A stretch of 64,000 nucleotides of DNA. It comes from Ornithodoros turicata (taxonomy: Eukaryota; Arthropoda; Arachnida; Ixodida; Argasidae). The stretch is taken from the NCBI RefSeq assembly GCF_037126465.1, contig NC_088202.1:122030123-122094122 (forward strand), written 5' to 3'. Position 1 is the first letter of the stretch, and the number at the start of each line of letters is the position of its first letter. The notes beneath the pieces were generated by a model. That model ran no database searches. It saw only the letters and a list, made by a program, of their open reading frames with translations, and was not told where the DNA came from. Made by a program: the position numbers and the translations under genes. Shown one piece after another: positions 20,472-29,383 of this stretch.

Positions 20472-20905
20472 CTAGGCGGCCAGATTTCTTACCGTTGAAA
20501 GTGCTCCCAGATCTTCGTTAATGGTTGATTGGAATTTGTAAATGAGATAAGATTCGCGTTGTTCCCGCAACCGATCTGAGCTAAAATTTGACTGGAGAAT
20601 AAAAAGTGACACATAATTTACTGAATGACCTGGTTGTTTGAAATGGCGAGAGACCGGGAGGTTTGGCTTTTTTGTAACGTCAGATCGGTGGTTGTTGAAC
20701 CTGATCCGAAATGATGTTTTAGTCTGACCTACGTATTGTGCTTGGCACATGCCGCACTGAATGACATAAATGACGTTAGATGAATTACAGTCGAAGTCAC
20801 CATTAATTTTGACGGAAAAATTGGAATTAGTACTTTTAAGTACTTGGATGCTTTGCATTAATTTGCATATTTGACACCTGCGACCATCGCACGGGTGACG
20901 GTCGT
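20472..20905 (-). pseudogene. Penelope-like element 1 GIY-YIG endonuclease and CxxC linker
   Basis: The linker HPCDGRRCQICKLMQS (about 20905-20855) supplies the Cys pairs that usually precede the nuclease in this class. It is followed by VIYVIQCGMCQAQYVGQTK with the GIY-YIG-type core (YVIQC ... YVGQTK), SFRIRFNNHRSDV with its arginine, and VSRHF-containing sequence. The domain is complete to a natural stop at 20472. The ATG at 20858 is internal to the original polyprotein; a frame break lies upstream of the linker. It would nick target DNA for RT priming. Confidence 0.88.
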
Positions 20906-21020
20906 TTCCTGGATGCGCTGCTTTGCTTAGAGCTAACTAGATTATCGTGCAGGTTGCGCGCGCGCCTGTAGGTTACCCGCGGTGACTGAGGGAAAATTTG
21001 TCCCACGCGCTCTGATTGGA

Positions 21021-22212
21021 AACAACAACAACAACAACTTTATTTTCGGCCTTGGAGAGTGGGGAGTTTCATCGCAACAGGCGATACTCTACCCCAGTGC
21101 TTGGTGGAATGGGGGGAATAAAATAACGAGCCCCTTTACAATAACGATCGAAGTCCGATGGTGTCCAGAAATGTCAGAAGAGCTTTGAGCGCAGAGCGTT
21201 GCTGGGCTGGATTGGGCCAGGGACCAAGCAATTTCGGTAGGGAGAAAGGGCGAGAGTCCAGCTGACGAAGAGACTCGGAGAGTGTGATTCGGGAAGGTTC
21301 GTAGTGAGGGCAATGAAGAAGAATGTGCTCCAGATCCTCAAGAGCACCACAGTGGCAACAGGTGGGAGAATCAATTTGTCTCAAGCGGTAACGCCACTGA
21401 GCTGTAAAGGCCACATCGAGGCGCATGCGGTGGATTAATGCAGCATCCTGACGAGATGTGTTTCGTGGCATGCGGAAAGCAAGCATGGGATCAACTCTGT
21501 TCAAGATAGAGGGGGGAAGAATGTCGGTTGTCCGTTGGCGGGAAGCCAGGGGTGTCACTAGACGTCGCAGAATTGAACGGCGGTCTCCTCTGAGCAGAAC
21601 AATACGGGTCCGGTTCCGAGACGAGAGTGCTGCTTCTGCGGCGCTGTCGGCCTGCTCGTTCCCCACGACACCACAATGGGCTGGAACCCACTGGAGAACT
21701 AGCCTGTGGCCTGCGGCGTAGATAGTGTGGTAAGCCATTAACACGTCGGTGACTAGGGGTGCGGATGGGCCTCGTATGCCGGAAGTTTCAATTGCTTGAA
21801 GTGCAGATTTGGAGTCTGTAAAGACTGCCCATTCCCGGGGTGGAAAATCAGCGATGTGTTGTAGAAAGAAAAGGATGGCATAGAGTTCCGCAGCTGTGGA
21901 GGAGGTTGGATGTGAAAGGCGTCTTCCGTGCACGACGCCTTCGGATGGAATGACGAAGGCTGAGGCGGACTTGTTGTTTCGGGATGCGCCATCAGTATAT
22001 GCTGCCGTAAACGTAGAAAACTTCTCGTCTACCAGAGCATGAAAATGGGCTCGGAGGACTTGAGGGGGGACCTGATCTCTTCTTTGCAGAAGGTTTGGGA
22101 GGCGTACAAACGTGGGCGGTACCGGGAGAGACCAGGGGGCTTCCGGCGGTATAGTGTCCTTAGTTATGAAGCCAGTGAGAGTCTGGCGTGTCCTCTGCGC
22201 TACTCTGGTACT
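21021..22212 (-). mobile_element. 5'-truncated RNase H-bearing LINE copy 1, duplication CTCTGATTGGA
   Basis: It begins on the plus strand with AACAACAACAAC (a TTG tail on its own strand) and ends inside the coding region. The 11-base CTCTGATTGGA occurs at 21010-21020 and 22213-22223. The interrupted sequence on both sides is Penelope-like element 1. The same family is present full-length at 24346-31922 and as scraps at 12029, 56924 and 63478. Confidence 0.93.
21136..22212 (-). pseudogene. LINE ORF2 C-terminus: RNase H plus zinc-knuckle tail
   Basis: Open from the truncation point to the stop at 21136. The RNase H domain has YTDGASRNNKSASAF (first Asp), STAAELYAILFFL (Glu), VFTDSKSALQAI (Asp) and LQWVPAHCGVVGNEQAD (His and Asp), so all catalytic residues are present. 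The C-terminus has CCHCGALEDLEHILLHC, the Cys/His tail found in I- and R1-group LINEs. RT and endonuclease are lost by 5' truncation. There is no start codon of its own. Confidence 0.9.
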
Positions 22213-22532
22213 CTCTGATTGGAGAAGGATACTATGGTGACGGTTTAGTATGTTGGTTAACGCTTGGAATATTGCTGCTAAATGTTAAGATGAGGTTTAC
22301 GGAACCATTATCTAACACGCGTTTGTGGTTTTGGAACAGGGCTTTGCGATCTGCTTTGCGGGCTTTGTTTAGAGCGTCGTCAACTAAGCTAGGTGGAAAT
22401 TGACGACCGATGAATGTTTCCCTAAGTTCAGCTAGATTTCTGTCCAAGTCATCGTCACTGGAACAGATGCGCCTGTATCGAAGTGCTTGGCTGTAAGGGA
22501 TGGCAAGTTTAGTATGACGCGGGTGACAACTG
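22213..22532 (-). pseudogene. Penelope-like element 1, RT-to-nuclease linker
   Basis: It encodes DRNLAELRETFIGRQFPPSL and LILTFSSNIPSVN, typical of the thumb/linker region between RT and GIY-YIG in this class. It is cut by the LINE at 22212. An inverted copy lies at 23997-24345. Confidence 0.8.
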
Positions 22533-23132
22533 TTAAATGCTAGATACTGTTGAGAGAGAGAACAGGTTTGTGGACAAGACCCCGTTGGTTAACTTTACTT
22601 GGACATCGAGAAAGTTTACAGTTAAAGGGGAATAAGAATGGGTGAACTTTATGGCCGGATGTGCTGTGTTAAAGTCGCTGATAAATGTGATTAGGTCATC
22701 TTCTGAGTGTGGCCACACCATGAAGATGTCATCGAGGAACCGCTTGTAAAGCGTGGGCTTCTTCAGGCGCTTAGACAGAAATTCCTCCTCTAGAGCTCCC
22801 ATAAAAATATTTGCATAGTTAGGTGCCATTTTTGTACCCATAGCCGTACCATGAACTTGCAAGTAGTGCTTACCGTCAAATTCGAAGTTGTTATTTTTCA
22901 GAATAATATTGAGAAATGTGCATAGGACACAAGGAGCGTATGAGGTATCAGAATATTTTGAAAATGCCCTTTCAGCTGCAGCAATGCCATCTTCGTGGGG
23001 GATGTTAGTATATAGAGAGGAAACGTCTAGCGTGACTAGCAAACTGGAAGGAGGAGGCTGACATTCACTAGTGATTGGTGTGCTTAATGTAGGATGGTAG
23101 TTTAGGAGGTATATCTTTAAGAAGGTGGTCAA
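22533..23132 (-). pseudogene. Penelope-like element 1 reverse transcriptase, palm and fingers
   Basis: The palm motifs are clear: LVTLDVSSLYTNIPHEDG (motif A Asp), VHGTAMGTKMAPNYANIFMG (motif B), RFLDDIFMVWPHS (motif C, both Asp intact) and TVNFLDVQVKL (motif D/E). The LD-VSSLYTNIPH and FLDDIF wording is typical of Penelope-type and telomerase-related RTs. A frameshift in the 23068-23132 overlap separates it from the N-terminal part, and a stop precedes the linker. The ATG at 23132 is not the native start. Confidence 0.93.
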
Positions 23133-23970
23133 GAAAGCTTGAAATGTTCTCGGTGGCTGTACCGTTGCATGAAACTATTCGGCGACCTGGATTTCCAGGT
23201 TTATGGATTTTAGGGAGCACATAGAACCTGCCCGCTGCGGGGTCATTGGGGAGTAGATAATCGTATAGTGTGGAAACTATCTTTTTACTTGCTTTTAGAT
23301 CTTTTAGACTGCGGATAATATGAGCCGTAATTTCCTCTGTAGGGTCAGCCTCGAGGAGTCTGTAGAACGATGCGCACAATAATTGCCGGATGCCCTCGTT
23401 AATGTAGTTTTCTTTGTCCATTACTACGATTGCACCACCATTATCAGCTTTTTTAATGACTATGTCACTGCGGTCCCGAAGGTCAGAAAGGCTGCGCTGC
23501 TCAGCCGGCGTTAGATTTGGCTTCGATTTGCTGTTGCATGATTTATTGTGAGCGTTAATGATATATTTTTGAACTGCACGGATGTACATGTCCAGAGCCT
23601 TTTCACGGTTAGCCTTTGGCGTAAAGTTGGATAGCGGTTTAAATGGGTTGGAATCTGACTTAGGTTTGTCAATGAAGTATTCCTTCAGACGTAGACGGCG
23701 GGCGAGATGATCTAAGTCCAGATAAAGTTGGTATTCATCTAGCTTGTTGTTACTGGGGCAGAATGAGAGGCCACGGCTGAGTAGTGAGATTTCCGAATCG
23801 GTAAGTTCGTGGGACGATAAATTAACGACGTTATGGGACTTCTGAGGTAGTATCTCCGCAGATGAGGCTGCTGGGGTGGGATCTGTTTTTCTAGCAAGCA
23901 GATGATGACCTTGCGATGGCGCATTAGTTGTACCTGCATTACTTATATGATCACAGCCCTGAGCTGACAC
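23068..23970 (-). pseudogene. Penelope-like element 1, RT N-terminal domain
   Basis: A 300-residue open frame with SDIVIKKADNGGAIVVMDKENY and RFYVLPKIHKPGNPGRRIVSC, the conserved N-terminal and RT1-2 blocks of Penelope-like RTs. The frame leaves the coding path near 23070, where the next frame takes over. The ORF start at 23970 is close to the inverted-copy junction at about 24000, so the native N-terminus may be missing. Confidence 0.9.
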
Positions 23971-23996
23971 AGTGGGTTCAAGCGTAGCTGGAACGA

Positions 23997-24345
23997 TACA
24001 GTTGTCACCCGCGTCATACTAAACTTGCCACCCCTTACAGCCAAGCACTTCGATACAGGCGCATCTGTTCCAGTGACGATGACTTGGACAGAAATCTAGC
24101 TGAACTTAGGGAAACATTCATCGGTCGTCAATTTCCACCTAGCTTAGTTGACGACGCTCTAAACAAAACCCGCAAAGCAGATAAGCAGATCGCAAAGCCC
24201 TGTTCCAAAACCACAAACGCGTGTTAGATAATGGTTCCGGAAACCTCATCTTAACATTTAGCAGCAATATTCCAAGCGTTAACAACATACTAAACCGTCA
24301 CCATAGCATCCTTCTCCAATCAGAGCGCGTTCGTTCGACGCGATC
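23997..24345 (+). mobile_element. Penelope-like fragment in inverted orientation
   Basis: It encodes, with frameshifts, the same linker (ALRYRRICSSDDDLDRNL ... ETFIGRQFPP) as 22532-22213 but on the plus strand, so the two copies face each other around the RT gene. It stops just after TCCAATCAGAGCGCG, next to the full LINE. Confidence 0.85.
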
Positions 24346-24361
24346 GTTCCATGAGTTTGGA

Positions 24362-24761
24362 GCAAGTCTATAGGAATGCTGTCTTCATGCAGTGGAACGC
24401 GCGCAGTCTGCGCAACAAGCTGCCAGATCTTAAAGAATTTCTACTTCGGCATCGAATTCCCATGTTGCTATTAGTGAAGCTTATGTTGAGAAGGACTGCA
24501 GACTCAGCGGTTATATTTGGTCACGCAACAAGATACAGATATCTCAAGGACGGTCCTGCTGGTTCGACGCAATTTCAATGCAGCCGCCCTTCCAACGCCG
24601 GAAGTGGCTGGTCTAGACTGTATCCGGTGTAAAATTCGCTTGGGTAAAACTGTCGTCACTGTGGTGAACTTATACGTGCCGCCGTCAGCTAAGGTGTCCA
24701 AGACCGATCTGAAGGCTGTGCTGGACAATTTAGAGTCTCCTTATCTAGTGGTCGGTGATAT
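24362..24761 (+). pseudogene. LINE copy 2 apurinic-type endonuclease, N-terminal half
   Basis: MQWNARSLRNKLPDLKEFL gives the first catalytic block (N-ARSL), then RYRYLKDGPA, TVLLVRRNFNA and VVTVVNLYVPPS. It ends at PYLVVGD, just before the metal-binding GD-N block. Two frameshifts (about 24475 and 24560) break it. Confidence 0.85.
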
Positions 24762-24892
24762 TGTTACATGAAGACGAGTGGATGTTTTTCCTGAGCGCGT
24801 GCCACCGTCCCTTCGGCTCGCTCTCTGTTCCACTGGGCTCCTCTCTGGACATTAAAGACACAGTCTTAGCGCCAGTCAGTCTACTCGCGTCA
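24762..24892 (+). repeat. Left LTR of the inverted-LTR composite
   Basis: 131 bases starting TGTTACATGAAGACGAG and ending CTACTCGCGTCA, with ATTAAAG as a possible polyadenylation signal. The last part (TTAGCGCCAGTCAGTCTACT) recurs next to the gag primer site at 27940-27967. Confidence 0.8.
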
Positions 24893-24895
24893 TTT

Positions 24896-25056
24896 TGCGT
24901 AAAAAGACTGAAAGCGTAAAAGGCTGAACGCGCAAGGCATGAAAAGGCTGACGCCCACCGTATTCTACCGGAGAACGGTTTATTTTCATTTGCTTGTGCG
25001 AACCCGCTCGCTCGCTCCTCTTCCTCCAGTGCCGCCCCCTTCCGGCATACTCAACA
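24896..25056 (-). repeat. BEL/Pao 3' LTR (short or truncated)
   Basis: On the minus strand a purine tract GCGGGAGGA is followed by TGTTGAGTATGCCGG at 25056, directly after the integrase frame, and ends TTTTTACGCA at about 24896. No second LTR is available for comparison. Confidence 0.5.
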
Positions 25057-26710
25057 TCCTCCCGCGGCCGCGTTGGACGAGTCAGCTTCCAGCAGGTACG
25101 AACGTTGGGGAGGGCGCCGGAGCTGTTGACCATTCGGGAGAAGTACTCTGAAACAGCGCTCGACACCATCTCTTCCTGGGAAGGAACCAACTATGCGTCC
25201 GACTTTCCAAACCAGAGGTGGCAGTGCATTGTCCTCCACTATCACGACGTCGCCGACGCGTATGCGCGGATGTGCCCTCGGTTGACTGTGGGGCGCAGAA
25301 CGCAGAAGCAGGAGATAGTCCTCCTTCCAACGAGTCCATAACTGCACAAGAAGAGCCTGTCTGTGTCGAACTCTGCGACGAAGACCTACAGGAGTGGAAC
25401 TGGGCACCTCTAGCCCCAGGCTAGCCGGTAAGGCTACAGCGCGCCTTCCGATCAAGAAGTGGGAAGAAGTCAGACCCTCGCAGTCCTCTGTATCGTCGGC
25501 AAGCTGGGTAAGGGGACGGCAGTTGACGGCCGCCTCAACTTCGAGTAGTACGGTGAGAAGCCCCTCATAGCAGAGGCTACTGCGCCCTAGACAACGTTTC
25601 AGTGCGTCCTTGATAGTACGAATGAGCCGTTCACAAAAACCGCCCCACCAGGGCGCACCTTCAGCGATAAACTTCCACTGGATGCGGAGGGAACTGGCAT
25701 GGTCTTGGACAGAGTCGTCGAAGAGCGCGCGCAGTACTTTAGAGCAGTAACGGAACGTCTTGGCGTTGTCCGAATAGATGGTGGACGGCACACCCCGTCG
25801 CGAAGCGAAGCGGCGAAAGGCAAGGAGGAATGTTTGTGCCGTCATATCAATCGTTAACTCGAGGTGGATCGCTCTTGTCACTGCACACGAGAACACAACT
25901 ATGTACACCTTCCTCAGTGTTTTGTGACGCGCGGCAGTACAGTGGTCCGCAAAAGTCAATCCCAACGACGTCAAACGGCATGGTTTCGGTTATCCGGTCC
26001 CTCGGTAACGGTGCGGGAGGAGCAATCTCCGGACGCAAGCGTCTACGACGACACGGCAAACAAGTGTTCAATACCCGCCTCACTGTCCGACGTCCTTTCA
26101 GAATCCAAAACATGGAGCGGAGTTCGATTAAAGTTAGCTGGACTCCTCCATGAAGAAGGCGGATATGTGCTGCTTCAACCAGAAGTTCAGTGAACCGGTC
26201 GCTGCAAGGTAGTATCATAGGATGCTTCAACTCCTCCGACGCATCAAGGGCCTGCAGGCAACCACCCACACGAAGCAAACCTTTCTTGTCAAGGAAGGGC
26301 TGTAAAGTCAGAATAGTGGAAGGAGACTCGACAGATTGTCCGGCCTCTAACGTAGCGACTTCTGAAGAAAACGCAGAGCGCTGAACAAATCGTACCCAGT
26401 ACAACTCTGCCTCACACAACTCCGCGGCTGTTAGCGGTCCGGAGGAGGACGTGGTGTGGAGTGACGCATTACGAAGAAACCTTTTGATCCAAGCAGTGAC
26501 TCTTAGAACCTTAGTGAGGCGTCCGTAATCATTAATCCTAAGGAGTAGATCGTGCAAATGCCAAGCGGAGAGCCGAGAGGAGACCAAGGCAGCACGCGTG
26601 AAAGAAAACTCGAATCTCGCATCAACCGAACGAGTGCAGTCACGGAGGTCCTCCCACCTTCCGTCTGCTTTGGCGTTAGCTACAGGGTCCGCCCCTCCCG
26701 ACCACCTCAC
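25057..26710 (-). pseudogene. BEL/Pao integrase region of pol
   Basis: The first frame (26710-25847) ends the RNase H-to-integrase linker and gives the zinc-binding HH-CC stretch (IRLLHGGVQLTLIELRSMFW ... TCLPCRRRR) and the first core Asp in VVGIDFCGPLY. A frameshift at about 25900 moves to the second frame: AVTRAIHLELTIDM, TIYSDNAKTFR (second Asp) and EGAPWWGGFCERLIRTIK (Glu), so the DDE triad is preserved. The C-terminal domain has VGDVVIVEDNALPPLVWKVG, a BEL-specific chromodomain-like block. RT and gag of this element are missing. Confidence 0.9.
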
Positions 26711-26814
26711 GTGTCCTTTGTGTGACCAGTCTGGTCACATAACCCAGGAGTGCCACGCCTCCTTATCAGCCGATGAAAAGCGAAGGAGACTGTCAACACG
26801 CTGAAACGATGTCA
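26690..26814 (+). pseudogene. BEL-type gag zinc-knuckle fragment, opposite strand
   Basis: Reads DHLTCPLCDQSGHITQEC, a perfect C-x2-C-x4-H-x4-C knuckle, followed by SADEKRRRLS as in BEL/Pao gag. It is on the plus strand although the neighbouring BEL integrase and gypsy gag are on the minus strand. Confidence 0.6.
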
Positions 26815-27844
26815 CTGCTCACACGCGCCACACGCGTCTGCGGTGCGGCCATAAGGGGGAACGGGCGGGAGCTGTGCAGGCGCAGTATGAGCAGTGAAGT
26901 CGCGTCTATTGTAGCCCATAAGAGGAGGAGTGTGACCGCCAGTGCCGCGTATAATATAGGGGGCGCTTCCAGGAAGGACAGCAGGGGCACTGGTGTTGAC
27001 GTGGGTAAGGGGCGCCGGGGAGACCCCAGTGGGAGGCAGAGAGGACATTACCCGCTGGACTTCGTCTTGGACGGCGTTGTACAAATGGGGGACCGACGGG
27101 GAGGCCGGAAGGACGTGGAGTAGGGCTGCCTGTACCTCATCGCGGACGATACGGCGAATCAGGGTCTCAAGGTCCTCGGACGTGTCATGAACGGCAGCTA
27201 AGGTGGGAACGACGTGGGAGTCTTGGGGGATGGACTGCAGCGACGCGGTTGCGCCGTAGCGCCTCAAATTTTCGTGTTTCTTCCACGAGGCCCTTGATGG
27301 AGGTAACATTCCGGATGGTCACGAAGTTGAAAACATCTTCGGCTATGCCCTTTAGCACGTGGCCGACCTTCTCCTCCTCCGTCATGTCAGGGTTTACTGT
27401 GCGGCAAAGTTTGAGTACGTTTTGAATATAGTCCGTGCAGGTCTCGTTGACGAGTTGCGCTCGAGAAGCGAGAATGGCCTCTGCCTCCTTTTTCTGATGC
27501 TGGCTATTACCGAAAATGGCCAAGAGCTGGGACTGAAACTCGTCCCAGGACTGTAGGGAGTCTTCATGGTTTTCAAACCAGATTCTTGCAGTCCCGGACA
27601 AATAAAATATGACGTTGGCAAGACGAAAAGAGTCGTCCCAACCGTTTACAGCGCTCACTCGTTGATATTCATGGAGCCAATGTGCAGGGTCCTCGCCCCG
27701 CTTGCCTGAAAACGTTGAGGCCTCCCTGTCCCGCCGCGGGTAGCTACGATGGGGCGGACTCGCCAGGACATCCGCGTAGGATCTTTCGCTGGCGACGGCA
27801 GATTGGGAGGACGCCGAGGGTCCGACGTCGTCGTCACCGGTCAT
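26812..27844 (-). pseudogene. Gypsy-type gag (retrotransposon gag domain)
   Basis: A start at 27844 (MTGDDDVGPSASS) gives a gag with GEDPAHWLHEYQRVSAVNGW, NVIFYLSGTARIWFENHEDS and SWDEFQSQLLAIFG, the Retrotrans_gag core, followed by a coiled stretch ETRKFEALRRNRVA. A frameshift near 27250 continues the protein to 26812 (SEDLETLIRRIVRDEVQAAL, then a Pro-rich region). The nucleocapsid knuckle is lost. Upstream lies TTTTGGTGGAGGTGCGAG (27939 down), a plausible primer site. Confidence 0.88.
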
Positions 27845-27939
27845 TGCGAATTCCGGCCGGAGACCGCGGAGGCGCCGACTAAACCGAGGCGGGGCCGTGG
27901 GGACTGTGTGGGGTAATCGAGCTCGCACCTCCACCAAAA

Positions 27940-27967
27940 TGACTCGAGTAGACTGACTGGCGCTAAG
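27940..27967 (-). repeat. 3' end of the right LTR next to the gag primer site
   Basis: Minus-strand sequence CTTAGCGCCAGTCAGTCTAC..GTCA equals the last 28 bases of the left LTR and directly precedes TTTTGGTGGAGG. The rest of this LTR lies beyond the SINE at 28347-28449. Confidence 0.75.
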
Positions 27968-27968
27968 G

Positions 27969-28190
27969 TGGTGGTGGTGATGGTGAAAGGGCTTGCCGTT
28001 GTCGGCCTCACGTATGTGGGCAACGTCACGACTGACGCCCTGGGGGAATGTGCGTCCTGGGCCGACTTCTAAGGGAACTGTGCCGACATATGTCTGAGAG
28101 CGTCTGAGGAAAACCCAGGAAAAACCCCAGACAGCACAGCCGGCACCGGGATTCGAAACGGGGTACCTCCCAGTCTTGACGTGACATGGC
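27969..28190 (-). mobile_element. SINE copy, minus strand, inside the right LTR
   Basis: Reads GTTTCGAATCCCGGTGCCGGC (B-box region), GTGCTGTCTG, TTTTCCTGGGTTTTCC, ATGTCGGCACAGTTCCC and AGTCGGCCCAGGACGCA, matching the body of the SINE at 32305. It ends in (CAC)n/(CCA)n rather than poly-A. Confidence 0.8.
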
Positions 28191-28197
28191 TCCCACG

Positions 28198-28346
28198 TCG
28201 TTCCCACCTTAGCTGCCGTTCATAACACGTCCGAGGACCTTGAGACCCTGATTCGCCGTATCGTCCGCGATGAGGTACAGGCAGCCCTACTCCACGTCCT
28301 TCCGGCCTCCCCGTCGGTCCCCCATTTGTACAACGCCGTCCAAGAC
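28198..28346 (+). pseudogene. Inverted duplicate of a gag segment
   Basis: Plus-strand sequence encoding SEDLETLIRRIVRDEVQAAL ... VPHLYNAVQDEV is the near-exact reverse complement of about 27060-27205 in the minus-strand gag. It joins the SINE on one side and the LTR on the other. Confidence 0.85.
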
Positions 28347-28449
28347 GAAGTGTCTTTAATGTCCAGAGAGAAGCCCAGTGGGACAGAGAGCGAGCCGAAG
28401 GGACGGTGGCACGCGCTCAGGAAAAACATCCACTCGTCTTCATGTAACA

Positions 28450-28995
28450 ATATTAACGCTCACCACCCTGCATGGGGGAGCATCAAAACTGATCATCGAG
28501 GGAAAATATGGATGGAGCTGATCGAGAGCATGGATCTCTGTATCCTGAATGATGGATCACACACGTTTTTGCGGAGGTCTTTCACTACGGACGTTCTGGA
28601 CGTCTCTTTCTGCTCAAGAGATATCTATAGGAAGCTAGATTGGCACACGGACCTTGATGGCAGAGGAAGCGACCACGTGCCCATATACATCACGTATGAT
28701 GGATATTCAACGAGAGCGGGATGTAGAACGGCGAAACTAACAGACTGGCGTTCGTTTCGTACAGCATGTGGAGATAGAGCCCACCCTTCGCTTTCTGTGG
28801 ATCAGCTAGAAAATGTCATTGCCGATGCCCTTGCCTCTTCCTCTAAAACAGTCAACGTGTGTTCTGGTCACTTAGGGTCTAACCCTCGTGTGGAGCAACT
28901 ACGTGCCGTCCGAAGGCTCGCTGAACGTAAAGCTCGACGGACAGGAGATCTTTCTGATATACAGGAAGCAAGATGCGCGAGCAGGCTTGTACAGT
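28450..28995 (+). pseudogene. LINE copy 2 endonuclease, C-terminal half
   Basis: Continues from PYLVVGD as INAHHPAWGS, then GSHTFLRRSFTTDVLDVSF and GRGSDHVPIYI, the SDH catalytic block. The ORF2 linker (LRAVRRLAERKARR) follows. Together with 24362-24761 it forms the endonuclease domain. Confidence 0.88.
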
Positions 28996-29383
28996 AAGAA
29001 CTCCGAAACATTGACCGTCAACGGTGGCGGCACTTCTGTTGCTCCTTATCACCTTTTGAGAGCCCTGCTCGGATATGGAGAGTCGCAAGAAGTTTAAAGG
29101 AGAACCCTCCAGTTCAGAACCCACTTAGCGCTCTTGCGCTCTTAACATCTACGTCTGAGAAAGAGGTGGCCAGGCAATTCTGTCGTGTCATTACGAAGGG
29201 AGCCAATGTAACCAGAACCGAGGAGTACCTAACCCATACAGCCCATGTGACATCTATTCTCGAGCATGCCAACCCATCAGCTGTCCCTGCCTTGGATATG
29301 GACTTCTCCGTGGCAGAACTTTCGTCAGCCATTTCAGCTGCATCAAGAAGTCATCTCCACACCCGGACGCCATTACATACACG

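Larger units (their letters stand above)
15079..24000 (-). mobile_element. Penelope-like retroelement 1, dispersed by three insertions
   Basis: Reading down the minus strand, the parts are the RT N-terminal domain and RT (23970-22533), linker (22532-22213), LINE insertion (22212-21021), rest of linker and GIY-YIG endonuclease (21009-20472), 3' tail (20471-20355), hAT-like insertion (20354-18853), tail (18844-18777), Mutator/Foldback insertion (18765-15284) and final tail with a hammerhead-like motif (15272-15079). Removing the three insertions and one copy of each duplication restores a tail parallel to that of the second element at 35930-36250. RT plus GIY-YIG is diagnostic of the Penelope class. 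Confidence 0.85.
24762..28449. mobile_element. Composite retroelement insertion bounded by inverted LTRs, ATAT duplication
   Basis: The ends are TGTTACATGAAG (24762) and CTTCATGTAACA (28449), that is TG...CA, and ATAT is duplicated outside (24758-24761, 28450-28453). Removing it restores the LINE endonuclease as VVGDINAHHPAWGS. The left LTR (24762-24892) reads plus, while the right one (28449-28347 continuing at 27967-27940) reads minus, which normal LTR elements never show. Inside are a minus-strand BEL/Pao integrase with its 3' LTR, a plus-strand BEL-type gag knuckle, a minus-strand gypsy-type gag, a SINE and an inverted gag duplicate. Confidence 0.85.
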
